A stretch of 64,000 bases of DNA from Jaltomata sinuosa (GCA_003996215.1 QJPP01003099.1:186001-250000), one strand, 5' to 3'; counted from the first letter of the stretch, positions 12,641 to 25,084 are shown. Translations and numbers: made by a program. Notes: generated by a model from the letters alone, not told the origin.

Positions 12641-13063
12641 TTGTTGACAGCTCAGAGCCACCAAAAATCATATTCTGATGTTAGGCAACAAGACATAGAG
12701 TTCAATGTTGATGACAGGGTCTTTTTGAAGGTTTCTCCTATGAAGGGCGTTATGTAATTTGGCAGGATGGGAAAGTTAAGCCTTTGATATGTTGGGCCTT
12801 ATCGTATCTTACGATGGATAGGTAGAGTTGCTTACCATCTAGACTTGCCTCTATAATTAGAAGCAGTGCACCCAGTCCTTAATGTTTTTATGTTATGAAA
12901 GTGTATCGGAGATCCAACACATATAGTACCGACAATAAATGTTCAGATTTCAGAAGAACTATCTTATGAAGAAGTGCTTGTTTCCATAGTAGACCGCCAG
13001 ATTAGAACATTTCAGAATAAGGATATATCTTTAGTGAAAAGTGTTATGGCGTAACCAAAATAT
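12641..13063 (+). pseudogene. Element C GPY/F module and chromodomain-type tail
   Basis: The blocks VFLKVSPMKGVM, YVGPYRILR, AYHLDLPL, AVHPVLNVF and ISEELSYEEVLVSIVDRQIR are in family order. In plant chromoviruses this tail ends in a chromodomain thought to direct insertion into marked chromatin. The tail matches 3230-3760 of element A (minus strand), so A and C are relatives. Several stops are present. Confidence 0.8.
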
Positions 13064-13260
13064 CGATGAGATGACGTGGGAAGTTGAAGAGGGCATGAAT
13101 ACCAGATATCCCCACTTGTTCACCCCTATAAATAATGTTCAGAACTAACAGATAATAGACCCACATTTGAGTACTTGAGGTATGTTAATTTTAGATTATG
13201 TGTTCTTGTGTTGTTCCCAGTGATGCCATGCCCATTATCATATTTCATGGATGAATTTCC

Positions 13261-13272
13261 TTGGGGGGAGGA
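13261..13272 (+). other. Polypurine tract of element C
   Basis: TTGGGGGGAGGA lies directly against the TGTAACACC start of the 3' LTR, where plus-strand DNA synthesis would be primed. Confidence 0.85.
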
Positions 13273-16086
13273 TGTAACACCCCACACGTTTGAACGTTGG
13301 ATTAACTTGCACCTTTGGGATAATACTAAGAGTACCTTATATGTTATGAAGTATGTTTTATGAGGTAATTAATATACATGATGGTCATATGTTAAGTTTT
13401 TAAGTCAAGCAAGTTGCAAAACAAAAGTCGGAAAAAGTTATTGTAAATTCCTTTAAGGAATTCTCTTAAACTTTGGGTGAAATTTCATGGGGTTTTTCTC
13501 CCAATATATAATGAATTAGTGGGCCCCCAAACTACCAAATTGAATTTCTATGAGTCTAGTTTCTAATGCATTAAACTATTTATTCATACGACTTCAGAAT
13601 AGGAAGTTATTCACATTTTTGTAAGACTGCACCAGTAGGCATGTTAAGGTGGGCTCAAGTTGGTGGAATGGGTATATATTGAGATTTTATCTTTGAAAAT
13701 CACTTTATCTTCAAACTAACTTCATCCTAAGCCTTAATAAATATCTGATGCTATCCCTAGACCAAAATACTCCCTAAAGTTTGCCAACTAGAGCTTAAGG
13801 GCTTCACAAAAGTTGTTCTATACGTTGAGCTCATCATCTTGACGTAGTTTTCTCCGTATTTTGTGTGGTGCTTCTCTTTTGGTGTGTGGACAGCAAGAGT
13901 TCCAAGGGGATTATTGATATTTAGTAGTATCTATGGATTTATATTGGTAAGGTAAGGATCCCATATGCTTATCTACTTGTTAAAATGAGATTCTAAGCTT
14001 CTAGTCATGAAAAATCGTACTTGCCGATGACTTGTAGTATTTTCTTGTTGGTTTTTGCTTCCTTTGTTGTTACTTCAAGGAGGCTTGTTTAGCATTGGAA
14101 TTAAGTTACTTCTGTCAAGGAAATATTCCCCCTACGACCCTCCTTCGTAATTACATGTTCAGGTATCATTTTTATAGCTTTTCGAGCCACAAAGTGGTGT
14201 TTTGGAAACCATGGCTTTGGACAACCCCTTTATATTATTTTATTTTGTTATTGTTGTTGTGTAATGATGGTGTTAAGTTTATGTAGGGGTTGGGGAGTTT
14301 GTGTGATTCTTATTGGAGTCGCGTATGATAGTTATTGGATTGAACAACGTCAAGTACGCCTTGTTAAATTGCCTCGGGAGCTTGTCGCTGCTTTGAGATA
14401 TTGTTGGAATATCTTCATTGGATATAGTTGTTGTTTATTATTCTTATTGGTCTAATTTTATGCTTTCAATATGGCTGGTCATGGGTGTGTCATTAACACC
14501 TTATCGATTGGCTTTGGCTCATTTTTGCAGCCTTATTGATCCTCGCACTTGTTTCTTTACCTTTGGTTGGTCAAGATTCATAGAGACACATTTAGGGCTT
14601 TGGTTAAAAGGTATGTTAAGGCTCCCTTTTAAATTTCTGGCATGACCTTTAAGGCCAAAGATTTTATAGCCCTTATAACATTGTTATTCGACTTGTGGCC
14701 TTATAGTATTGAGCTGTTCTCCACAGCATGATATAACGACTATCATCAACACTCTATTTCTTACCTAGCAGCCTAGAAAAGCATGCTATGATTCCATTGA
14801 GGTCACCTATGATTACATGATACTATTGTGTTTCTTTTATTGTCTTGCTGCCATCTATAAGCTTGTTTTGTCTTATGAAGACACTGATACTGCAGTGTTT
14901 TAGAGCCTACATTCTAGTTACTATTACCGTGCCTTCGGTCCAGGTAGACCATACCTATGGGATGGGCAGGCTGTACCTACGGGGCAACAGTTAGATTACA
15001 TTATCGTGCCTTCAGGACGGGCAGAATGTACCTACAGGAGGGACATGTTGTACCTATGGGGTAGCACTTATATGGTACAACAGAGCCTCAGAGTTGTACT
15101 AATTTACAACACATGTACATTCAGACTGTTCAGATCAGATTATCACTTGGTCCTGGTAAGGGGGCCAGTATGGGTATTTATCGACTGTTTAAACTATTTA
15201 GGGCTTATAGCAAGGGTGTATTGTTTATACCTGCCAAATTCATAGGGGCCAGGTCAGGTTATTATTTGCTACATGTTTAAATGATTCATTATTGTAGAAA
15301 GGTAAGGTGTTGTACTTATGTGTTCCTCCTACCCTTTTTTTTATCCAGTCCTTACACTTCAGTTTTAGTTTTCACTTTGACTTACATGCTTGGTAAATTA
15401 TCTCGTACTAACGCCCCATTGCTTGGGGGTGATGCATTCATGCCTGCAAAATCTGAGCGATGACCAGATAGATCTTTCGGGTAGCATAGCTGAGCTTTCA
15501 CTGAGTTGGTTGACCACTTTCCTTCTGGGAGTTGCCAGAGTATCAGAGGTTTGCCCTTTTTGCTGTTTACAATTTTTGGGTAGGTTGGGGCCTTTTCTCA
15601 CCAAGTATTGTATTCATAGAGGCTTGCAACTTAGTCGGTTTGGTTGTATAGCTATGATAGTGACAATTTTGGCCTTTTATATTGATTAGTTGTAGCTTGT
15701 TGGCCTATTAGGCCATGTTATTGTTGTTGATAGTTTAGCAGATGGTTGTCCTAGTTTACCTTTGTATAGAAATCATGGTGGCCTTGAAGGCCCGCATATC
15801 TTTTATGCTTTCCTAGATATCATGGAGGCATTGATGGCCCAAATAGGACTTACGTGTTACCTGATTATTGTGTTATATGAATTTTTAGGAGTAGCTATTT
15901 TCTTTCTAGAGCTATTGACAGGGGCCTTATCGGTGGAGCGCTGATTTTTAAGCGGAGATATACTTGTTTATTTTCTTGATTATGTGTAGCTGTTATACGC
16001 CATTGACAAATAGATTAGCAGTGTTGGCTTTTGCCTAAGTGGTGACATTAGGTTCCAGTTGCACCCCCCGAGTTTGGGGCGTGACA
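13273..16086 (+). mobile_element. 3' LTR of element C
   Basis: It starts TGTAACACCCC and ends GGGGCGTGACA, giving 2814 bp. It matches the truncated 5' copy from 13670 onward. No open frame of note lies inside; the short frames in this stretch are chance ones seen at equivalent positions in both LTRs. Confidence 0.88.
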
Positions 16087-16105
16087 AAAGGGCTCTTTGG
16101 CAAGT
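16087..16105 (+). other. Sliver of element B gag between elements C and D
   Basis: AAAGGGCTCTTTGG matches the start of the AAGGGACTTTTTGG gag block of element D read on its coding strand (near 24835-24850). CAAGT (16101-16105) is then repeated as CATGT after element D (26529-26533). The pair is the likely target-site duplication of D, with one change. Confidence 0.7.
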
Positions 16106-17003
16106 TGATGATGCTTAGAAGCACTCTCCCAAAGGAGGTGGTTGCGATCATCAAGCAAAACAAAATTAACCCAATGGATGGTCTGGGTGGAATCTATGGA
16201 GAGTGGAGTGATGATTTGCTAAGAGATCATCGAGAAATAATCACAAAGAGAGTAAATTCTCAGACAATTTAAAAGTAAAGATTGGGGGAATTGGAAAAGA
16301 AAAATTCACGTATCAAGTTCAATTTCAGCACAATAGAGCAATGTAACACAAGGTTTGTAATCCATTGAGAAGAAGACTAGGGGTATGCTTCTGATAGGAT
16401 TCTACAATGGGTTAGGGCACTTGATTAATTATGCAAATTCTCGATTAATGATACGTGTAGCATTGGTTTTATTTATATTTGGTAATCTCTCGATCCTCCA
16501 AAGAGAGGAGTGCACTCTCAATATCTCCTCGGGAAAACTCAAAACTAAAATTCTATATTTGGTACACACCACAAAATAGGTTTTAGAAGCTTCCCAATGT
16601 GTCACTTGGAGTTGGACAAAAATTCACTTTAGGACTGGTGCAACGCAATGTGCGACACGACGTGCGGTTGTACCACATGTTTTGTGTATCACATGTCCTC
16701 TTTCCTCGAACCAGTGATCTTAGTTTCTTTGGTGGTGAGGTGCAAAGGGAGGTGCAGACCACATGCCGCATTGTGCGGCTTGCATATCGGTCGCACCTCC
16801 AGTCAGGTTCTTCCTCATTTTTGATCACCTTCACACATCAACTCTTTTTGGGCTCTTTGGGTTCAATTCCTTTGTGTTCTACTTTTAACCAAGAGTACCT
16901 GTATTTTCATCAATAAAGGCAATAAATACCTCTAATTCTCATCAAAATATGGCAATAATTCATGAATAACAGCTCAATAAGTTGGTAGATTACCAACTTA
17001 TCA
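16106..17003 (-). mobile_element. 3' LTR of element D, internally deleted
   Basis: It aligns with 25121-26528 on both sides but lacks about 510 bases between 16497 and 16506, where the other copy has 25515-26030. The outer ends are intact, including the tip hairpin at 16978-17001 and the CATCATCA inner end at 16106-16113 on the minus strand. Confidence 0.85.
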
Positions 17004-18900
17004 AACCCCCACACTTGAACTATTGCTTGTCCTCAAGCAAGATACTCACAAAGTAAGGAATGAATTAGGTTCTAAAACACAAAGGGTGCAAACAAGATTA
17101 ATCTAAACTCTAAGAACTAAGAAAATAACAAACAAAAAGACTCAACTACAATGCTAATCTCAATTGGTACCACCATATTCTCAAGGCAAGGGCTCATTTC
17201 AAAACGTCAATTCAAAGGGACTTCATTTTTCATTCAAAAGCAAGGGAATTTGTTATTCAAAACAAGATATTCAAGATTCTCAAGTCATTGGCATGGACCT
17301 TCAAGGTTTGCCTCGATATTTTCCATACAACTTGTCTCATTCATTCCTCTCAATTGAAATAGAGACTTCATCATTCATTTCAAGTGTGCGATGCCACTCA
17401 CCACAAGAGAGAATCCCACTCACAATCATGCAATTCACAATAAAAAGGGATTATAAGAGAACCAAAGAGACTCTCACTCTCTCAAGGAAATTCGAGTGCA
17501 TACGCATTGAACCATAGGCTTGCCCTTTATGTAATTTGACACTAATGTAGAGTTACCAAGCTCGGAATCACTTAGGACTTGCAGGTCATGATATTGGCTA
17601 GGGTTAAGGTAAGGATTTCATTTGGCTCAAGTGAATAAATATCCCTAATGCTCTTTGTAATTATTCAAAACACCACTCATATTTTCAAACAATAACTTCA
17701 CCTTATTTCTCCTTCTCACAACCTAAAGTTTCCCTTTAACTTCCTTTTATCACCTTTACTTGGTAGCACCAATTTCTTCTTTTCTTTTCATTTCGTTCAT
17801 TTCATTGGAAAATTTGAAGCAATTTTCGATTTAGGTATATGGTGCTACCTTGTGTTAAAATACATCCCTTTCTTCTCCACATTAGTGCATGCACCCCTAA
17901 ACTTAGGCTTTTGCCTATGTTATCATTTCAATTCCCCCCAAACTTAGGCTTTTATCCTATATTTCACTTTCGAGCCATTAGAGAGGATGGGTGTAAGAAT
18001 CGAGGTTCCAAAAAGTTTCAAATTTTAAAACAAGATGCCAAAGAGAGATCGCAAGTTCAAAGGGGCTTACTAGGGCCAATGCAAAGGAAAGTAAATTTGG
18101 GTGAAGTGACTTATTCAAAAAGGGCCTAAGGTCATCTTCCAATCTCAGTTACATCTAGGATTTTGCCTTGAATCACATTTGAGGCAAGTTCTAGACAACA
18201 CATATACACAAGAATGAAGTACAACCTTACCACACAAGGCATCATAACATAAGAATTTCACAATTAGTCTCGCAATCAATTGGGACAAATGACTTTTGAC
18301 AAGCTATTTTGAGTTCTTTTACACGCTCGTTTGTGAATCAATCAAGCCAAATGGGGAGTGTGCAAGTCATGATAAGAGAATGCTTTACAATAAATTATTT
18401 TCCCTCTTTCCTTCAATTTTTCAAAAACTTCTTGCCAAGAATTTTTTTTGGTGGATCCATTTCTAGACAAGCAATACACGGGTGTAATTTTAAATTAAAA
18501 CTTGGCATTTTCCCTTAAGAAAGTCACCTCTCAATCTATCATAGGGAAATACCAACCCAGTTCGACACAAAAACAAACAAAGAAAACAAAAAACAGAAGA
18601 AATAATTTTCTCTTTGGGAAAGAACTTTGGTATGAAGAAAACCCTCGGAGTTGATTCACTAATCTATCATTAACGAGGCAACAAAAATTAAACCGCTCAT
18701 AAATCATTTGAAACCAAGCCTCAGCATAGGCACTAAGCGCATTTGCATGGCACGGGTAGTGAAACAATAGATCGTGTAGGACCAACCCGGTATTCACATT
18801 CAAAATATCAATATGATAGATCAAGCCTAGCAAGGGAACAATTAAGAGCAAAACAGCCACAATTGAATATTTAAACATGCCTCATACTGGCTTAAATATT
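17004..18900 (-). other. Element D 3' noncoding region
   Basis: No supported gene. The stretch starts with the purine tract and holds one copy of the TTCCC...GGGAA module (18511-18550). The part from about 18400 to 18900 matches element B at 32300-32884. Short open frames here (for example 17164-17517) contain no recognisable protein signal. Confidence 0.7.
18511..18550 (-). repeat. TTCCC...GGGAA module, D copy 1
   Basis: On the element strand it reads TTTCCCTATGATAGATTG, a variable middle, then CTTAAGGGAAA. The outer TTTCCCT and AGGGAAA can pair. Counterpart of 32742-32782 in element B. Confidence 0.8.
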
Positions 18901-18949
18901 AATTGCACCCCCCAAACTAGAATAAAGCATGGCCCCCAATGCGCAAAAT

Positions 18950-20661
18950 TTTACAAAGAGATTAAGTGCAAGGACTCCCTGGTATATCTAATGCTGACAA
19001 TGACGTCTTCGTGAGTAAACCCGGTAGTGTGTACTTGGGGGCCTAGGTGGTGATGGTGGAACATATGCATGTGCTGGATCAGTCTGAAAGCCTTCCACCA
19101 AAGGAATGGAGGGGTCCCATCTAACCTGAAGGGAAGCATAAGGGTCTACAATTTCTCACTTGTTTGGGAGAGTCATCAGCTCATGGCATGATGGGGGTGG
19201 ACCCTTCCAACTTGGTCTAATCTGAGAGTCTCTGGTCTCCATGTAAGATAAGGGGTGAACCTGCATTGGTGGCTCATGTGACATCATAGCAGCTTTATCT
19301 GGCGGGTATACTTATCGGATTTCAGGTGTGACAGAGACAGTCTGTGGGGTGTCATCCACCCACCAGTCAACTGGCGGGCTTCTAGTTTTTAGAGGTGATG
19401 CGGAATCCAAAGCCGGTAAGTTGAGGTATAAATATGGGGTTTTTGGTGTATACTGAGGTACTATTTTTTAGAGTTCTCCTATATCTTTCTCCACCATGTC
19501 GAATATGGCGCACAGGTTATGCACATTAGCCCATACTAGTTTTAATGCTGACTTGATTGCATACTGGATCATGCTTGGGATGTCCCTAGCCAATTCTTGT
19601 AACCACTTCTCATTGTGGCGAACAAGATGAGCAAACTTGAGCAAACCGCTTGAAGCTCTATGTATAAGAGGAGCTGGGTGAGTGGTGTCTGACACCCCAT
19701 GAGTGGGAGGTGAATTTTCCATATGATCATGATCAACGTTTCTGGTGTGTTCTGTGTCTACCGTTGCACTTGGGCCTTGAGCAAGGTTTCTCTTCTTGAT
19801 ATGTGGAGCATCCTTGTCCCTCTTGGTATCCAAACAAACCATGCCAGTTGCCCAATGAACTTTGTCCAGTGGCCAGAATAGAGGACATTGCGCCTAAGAC
19901 ATAGATGACAAATTAGAACAGGAAAGGCCATGGATGTAGAGTCATGTCTAGCTCTTTTCATGAACTTTTCGGCGATTATTTCCCCCTCATTGTTATAGAT
20001 GTTGGACATGATGCATGCAATGAGAATGACCACTTTTATGGTCACCTGGGTGGTGTGATGAGTTGAAATTAGCCTTGTGCACACAAAATCTAACCACATC
20101 CAAACTTTAAATTTGAGATCCGCTGGAGATATGTGCCTCTTTAAAACTGCCAAAAAGGGCTCCCCTTTGGCAATGACAGTCGCCAACCAAGCATATTGAT
20201 CAGCCTGTGTGACTAATAGTTGAGTGAACTCCATTGCTATTCTCGGTTCATCATCCCATACTATATAATTAATGGCCTCTGGGTAATATCCACCTATTTT
20301 CCCCTCACTAAAACTGATTTTAGATATAGTAGTTTTCTTGTTGGACCTTTGTGCTTGAGGATGTCTTGTCTGACCCGGTAAGAAGCATAGAACTCCCATA
20401 CCAACTCATGGAAATAAGGGCCAGGAGTTACAACAAATCGGCCCTAGACCCTTCTATGGAATTATTTGGTTATATTTGGAAAGTCGTCTTTGAAGGCGTC
20501 TGCATCAAACCCTGCTTCCTCCAAGAAGGAGCGCTTATCAAGAAAAGTGATATAGTAGGCATCCATCCCTTCAAGGCTAAATCAAATTTTCGAATCTGAT
20601 GGTCCCTCATTTTGCACAAGGACAACCGAATGTTTTGATGTTGAGGCTTGATTATCGGCAT
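18950..20661 (-). pseudogene. Element D second coding region (plant transposon protein-like)
   Basis: Read on the minus strand from about 20661, a decayed frame holds blocks such as HELVWEFYA, INYIVWDDEPRI, WLDFVCTRLISTHHTTQVT and SMAFPVLICHLCL. These resemble the 'putative plant transposon protein' domain (Pfam Transposase_32 as I remember it). That domain turns up as an extra frame in Athila/Tat-type elements and has no known activity. The longest open pieces are 19758-20399 (213 codons) and 19468-19842 (124 codons), which overlap in different frames, so at least one shift is present. A Pro-rich C-terminal part continues to about 18950. The same region in element B is 30710-32150. Confidence 0.65.
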
Positions 20662-21260
20662 GTTTTTTTGAATAACACCTATTAGAAGTCATAATCTTGT
20701 AAATGGATGTTAGCACGAAGCACCATGCACAAACTACTATATATGAAAGAAAAAGAAATTACTAAGCAAGATAAATGGAATGCATAGGAGAAGGAAACAC
20801 ATCAGGTATTTGTTGGCATGTTCGAGTCACATGCGGACCGCTCATGGGATTGTGCGCTTTGTATGTGGCATCGTACATGCTAGAAAAAACCTAACACAAC
20901 TAGGCAAAGGTGCGGTGGAATGTGTGGACCACACCAGCTATTGTTCATGTCGCACAACCCTTCGCCCTTCCAAATAGTGCACTGACAGCCTTCTAAGGGA
21001 TGTGCGAAGCCTTGTGCATTTAGCACGTAGAGATCTACGCTTGGCATGCCAAATGCACAAGGAAACAGTTAGAATCTTACAATTCCTTGCTTTTTTGTGT
21101 GTTACGTATGTGAATCACAGAGCCATACCTATAGAATGCACAGGCACCAAGCAACAACACCAATTATTTTAACAGGGCCTAAGCATGTATATACCAAAAC
21201 CTACTCAGACTTCCCTGGAAATTTTTTAAACAAGTCAAAACTCAAAAATAGCTTCACAAT

Positions 21261-21300
21261 TTCCCTTAAGAAGGACATTACCCCATCTATCATCGGGAAT
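21261..21300 (-). repeat. TTCCC...GGGAA module, D copy 2
   Basis: On the element strand it reads ATTCCCGATGATAGATGG through to TTCTTAAGGGAAA. Counterpart of 30047-30087 in element B, with the same G in CCCGATG. Confidence 0.8.
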
Positions 21301-21472
21301 ATAAACTCTTCCTGAAAATACATAGGCATATTCATCGCACAATAATTCCCTCTCCTAAACCAAATCGCCCACCGCATAATCATATGCAATTGAAACAACA
21401 TACGGGCGCAGTGGTAACAATAATTTCAGCCCAAGCAACATAATTCACCAAACACGTTGTGAAGATGAAGAT

Positions 21473-21510
21473 TTACCCTTAAGAATGACTTCACCCAATC
21501 TATCATAGGG
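21473..21510 (-). repeat. TTCCC...GGGAA module, D copy 3
   Basis: On the element strand it reads ACCCTATGATAGATTGGG through to TTCTTAAGGGT. The outer ACCCT/AGGGT still pair although the bases differ from copy 1. Counterpart of 29833-29871 in element B. Confidence 0.8.
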
Positions 21511-22656
21511 TCAAACCATGCATAAACTTAAGTGGGTTATTCAAACTTCATCTAAACCATGAATTATAGGTCTAAGAAATTATCACAAAACACATGCATT
21601 ATCACAAAAATGAGATCTACCAAGTTCATCACAAGCAAAATCAACAATATAACCCAAAATTGAGGTCCCAAAAATTTTGGATCTCATCCACAACAAACAT
21701 GGAAGATTAAACTAGAATGCTTCACAATAAGTGTTCGTAATCTACTTAAAAACATAGATTTAATGTTGGAGAACTTACCACAAGTAGAGAAGAGGGAGAA
21801 AAAAGCAAAAATTAAAGCTTTGAAGTGCCAACAATGGTGACCCAACTTTTGACCGAAAAAAGAGGCGGCGGTGACTGGTGGTGTAGTGGTGGTGATGGAC
21901 TTTGGGTGAGAGGGGAGAAGATTTTGGGAAAAGTGAGGAGATTAGGAGAGTTTTGAGAAAGACTTATGGAGGTTTTGTGTGAGTTATGGGAGAATAGAGG
22001 TGGAGGGTGACGGTTTATAGGAGAGAAAAGAAGAAGAAAAGTCGCGGGTCAGTTTCCAGGTTGGGTCAGTTAATGGGTAGGTCAACAAAAATATTTAAAC
22101 TTACCTGAGTGCACTGTGATGTGCGTTTTTCACATGCTATTGTGCGGCTTTCACATCACTTCGCACATGCCAGTTTCTTTTGCCAAAAACTTGCCCAGCT
22201 TTCTGGTTCCACGTGCGACAGAGGTGCAACGTGTATAATGGGAGGTGCGATTCGCACCACCCATCGCACATCATCTCTGAGTTTTGTTTTTCTTCCCAGT
22301 CCACTGGTTTGGGGTGCTTTTCCAGATGTGACCCCCAAAATGGTGTGTGTGGGTTGCATAGCTTTTTGCACATGCCTTTCGATGTTAGTCTTCCACTTAG
22401 TCATTTTTCCATCTCCTTGCATCCCTAAAACAAACTAAACACAACAAAAAGGTAAAAGAAATTAAGTATAAACACTTGGGTTGCCTCCCAAGAAGTGCTT
22501 GATTTTACGTCGTGCCTCGATGATAGTACCTCAACCTTCAATCATTATCTGGAAGCATGCCAATCCATTTGGCATGGCTCATCCCAAGTTGGCAACATAA
22601 TAAATTCGTGTACCTCCTTCACCTCACACTCACCAAGGGCTTCAACCAACTTGACC

Positions 22657-23517
22657 TTAGTATTGAGCATCCTCAGTATTGAGCACAAACATAACTCTAA
22701 ATTCATCTAGTGGTTTTGTAGGTTGGCATACATTGAATGTAACTTCCTCGCTCCCCATATGGAACTTGAGCTCCCCGAACTCCACATCAACCATATCTCT
22801 CCTGGTTGCCAACAGTGGTCGACCTAAAATGGTTGGCACCTCAAGATCAATGTAACAATCCAAAACCACAAAGTTTGCCGGTAGGATGAACTTGTCCACC
22901 TTGACTAACACATTGAACAATATACCCATTGGGAATTTAATTGAATGATCAGCCATTAGTAATTTCATTGGTGTAGGCGCAGGGGTACCTAATCCTAACT
23001 TCTTGAAAATCACAAGAGGTATCAAGTTTATACTTGCCCCGATATCATATAATGCCTTTCGAAACAAATATACTCTAATAGTACATGGGATAGTGAAGGC
23101 TCTCGCGTCTTCCCATTTGGGGGCAAAATTGTTATTCATCACTTTGCTACAGCTGTGGGACACTTCCACTATCCCCACTTCAACCACTCGCTTCATTTTC
23201 AACAACTCCTTCATAAACTTTGCATACCTCGGCATTTGCATAAGAGCATCAACCAAAGGAATGTTGATGGCTAGTTTGCTGAACATGTCAACAAACTTTT
23301 TGGATTGGGAATCTTCCTTTTTCTTGGCTAATCTCTGAGGATATGGAGGGGGTCCTTTAGGCACACTTAGAGCATCCTCTTCAAAATCAATAGCAATTTG
23401 AGAAGGAGAGTCGATCTCCTCTTTCTCTTCATGTGGGTCTTTATCATTTGCAATCACATTTGGTGCACTAAGCTTCACCCCAATATTTGGACTCTTATCA
23501 ACTTTGTTCTCAATCAC
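22657..23517 (-). CDS. Element D gag C-terminus and aspartic protease, open frame
   Basis: This 286-codon frame is the longest uninterrupted one in the window. Its first third is acidic and ends in GPPPYPQRLAKKKED and KKFVDMFSKLAINIPLVDAL, a spacer block typical of Athila-group polyproteins. The protease follows: the active-site block LYDIGASINLIPLVIFKKLG replaces the usual Asp-Leu-Gly with Asp-Ile-Gly, and the VDKFILPANFVVLD and TILGRPLLAT blocks are in place. The frame ends at VMFVLNTEDAQY with no reverse transcriptase after it. The start at 23517 is just the first Met of the open stretch; gag homology continues upstream with stops. It may be intact by chance or by recent selection; no partner pol is encoded in this element. 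Confidence 0.8.
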   Translation of the reverse strand: MIENKVDKSPNIGVKLSAPNVIANDKDPHEEKEEIDSPSQIAIDFEEDALSVPKGPPPYPQRLAKKKEDSQSKKFVDMFSKLAINIPLVDALMQMPRYAKFMKELLKMKRVVEVGIVEVSHSCSKVMNNNFAPKWEDARAFTIPCTIRVYLFRKALYDIGASINLIPLVIFKKLGLGTPAPTPMKLLMADHSIKFPMGILFNVLVKVDKFILPANFVVLDCYIDLEVPTILGRPLLATRRDMVDVEFGELKFHMGSEEVTFNVCQPTKPLDEFRVMFVLNTEDAQY

Positions 23518-25010
23518 AACATCTTCTTATATATTGTCCTCATGCTCCGTAATAACCTTAATATTTGGCTTCCTTGTCCCACTAAGTATCTTTTCACTCT
23601 GAGTGACTATTGCCATCACATGTCCATCATTCTTCGGGTGCGCAAGTGTATCACTTAGAAGGGGACCTTTATACATGGATTCATTTATGAAGAGAGGTGG
23701 TTCATTTGGGATTCTAGGTGCTTGATAGATTCTAAATGGGAGCTCGCCATTTGGTGAAGAGTGGACACCTCGCTTTTTAATTCCTTCACCCCACTATCAG
23801 TCAGTTCAACTATTTTCAAGACTTGAGACAACAATTCCTCAATCTTGGAATGTCTGGGGTTACTCACCGGTAGTTGGAAGGGAGACACATCAACTTTTGG
23901 TAGAGGCACATAGGGGTAGGTACTATGATGATTATAGCGATCACCGTCTCTTTCACGATCATGCCATGGACCTTCACGGTCTCTACCCGACTTCATATCT
24001 CTCCATTTATTTCCCTTATCCCAGTTCCAACCTTAGTTCTCATCCCTCATATGCTAAAGACTTTGTTTGGTACCTTGGTATCCAGGATAAGAACCCACTG
24101 TAAGATAACATAACTCCTCATTCATAGGGGAGTACACACCTTTATCATGATCTCTAGAACCATAAGTCCCTACAACATTCACACTTTTATTTCCAGCCCC
24201 ATCATATGTTTAGCCAATAAATCGATTTGCATTAAATTTTGGCCACTGTTTCATCTCTCTCCTCTTCTTTTTGCCTCATTTCACTCATCATAATGGATGA
24301 AGTCACCCCCGAGGAAACATCAGCCTCTATAGTATGCCATGCACGATTTATCTTTGTCATTCGCTCTAAGAGAGCTGAGGCAATACCATATTATTGGTCC
24401 ATAAATATTCTGCCAGCAATGTCGTTTGCCACAGATTTATTCATCGAGGACAAGGATTGATAGAAGCTTTTTATTAGGACATTATCAGGTGAACCATGAT
24501 TCAGACACAATAAGAGCTTCTTAATGAATCTTAGCCATGCTTCATGCAATGGCTCATTCGGAGTTGGCGAAAGTTGGTTCTATCATCCCTCAATTGCATC
24601 ATCCAAGAGGGAGGAAACAATCACACCAAAAATGCCTCAACCAATCTGTTCCATGAATTAATAGAGCCCTTAGGGAGCTCTTCAAGCCAAGTCATCGCTT
24701 CCCCTATAAGGGAGAATGGGAACAAACGGAGCCGGATGGACTCTTGAGAAATATGGTTGATGTTGAAGGGCTGACATATTTCAATAAAGTTCTGAATATG
24801 TCGATTAGCATCCTCATGAGCCATCCCTCCAAAAAGTCCCTTCATCTAGATTAAGTGGAGCATAGTGCTCGTTACATGAAATACGATGTTTCCAACAATA
24901 GGGTAGACGGATTGCACCTGCGCCACCATGGACTACGGGTTCATGGTCCACATACATATATCTGTCTATGCTTTCTTAGTCACCTGCTTCACTTATGGGC
25001 ACCCTGTCCA
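23518..25010 (-). pseudogene. Element D gag remnant
   Basis: The clearest block is 24621-24845 on the minus strand: MKGLFGGMAHEDANRHIQNF followed by the PFSLIGEAMTWLEELPKGSI segment. This is the standard Athila gag N-terminus. Further blocks include VNVVGTYGSRDHDKG and the Arg/Asp-rich linker near 23900-24000. Stops and shifts lie throughout (for example just upstream of MKGLF). No zinc knuckle with all its Cys/His residues can be found. Confidence 0.78.
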
Positions 25011-25084
25011 AATAATCACAAACAACAAAAAGGTAAAAATAAACAAACACTCAATAAAGTGAACTTAAATGCCAATCAATTGGC

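Larger units (their letters stand above)
5698..16086 (+). mobile_element. Element C: chromovirus-type Ty3/gypsy retrotransposon
   Basis: This plus-strand element lies inside element B. The 3' LTR is complete (13273-16086). The 5' LTR lacks its first 390 or so bases, which correspond to 13273-13667. A primer-binding site at 8141 and a polypurine tract at 13261 lie in the expected places. The internal region encodes gag, protease, reverse transcriptase, RNase H, integrase and a C-terminal chromodomain-type tail in the usual Del/Tekay order, with about thirty stops or shifts. The two LTRs differ at roughly one base in ten in the stretches I compared by eye, so the insertion is old. The sequence just after 16086 (AAAGGGCTCTTTGG) resumes element B's gag. 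Confidence 0.88.
20662..22656 (-). other. Element D noncoding spacer with recurring short motifs
   Basis: No gene is supported. The stretch holds two copies of the TTCCC...GGGAA module (21261-21300 and 21473-21510). It also has dense clusters of GTGCGAC/GCACATG-type words (about 20810-21070 and 22110-22400). The GCACTTCTTGGGAGGCAACC block (22473-22500, minus strand) is the sequence that in Athila elements follows the pol stop codon. Confidence 0.65.

Noticed and set aside
6121..16034. Several 60-100 codon plus-strand frames with hydrophobic stretches at 6121, 7318, 14095 and 15390
   Set aside because: They are in the two LTRs of element C; pairs at equivalent positions differ by shifts and do not show coding conservation.
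17164..17517. 117-codon plus-strand frame
   Set aside because: It is antisense to the 3' noncoding tail of element D and has no family match that I know.
22109..22438. Overlapping open frames on both strands near 22.1-22.4 kb
   Set aside because: They fall in the GTGCGAC-word cluster of element D; the equivalent part of element B does not preserve them.
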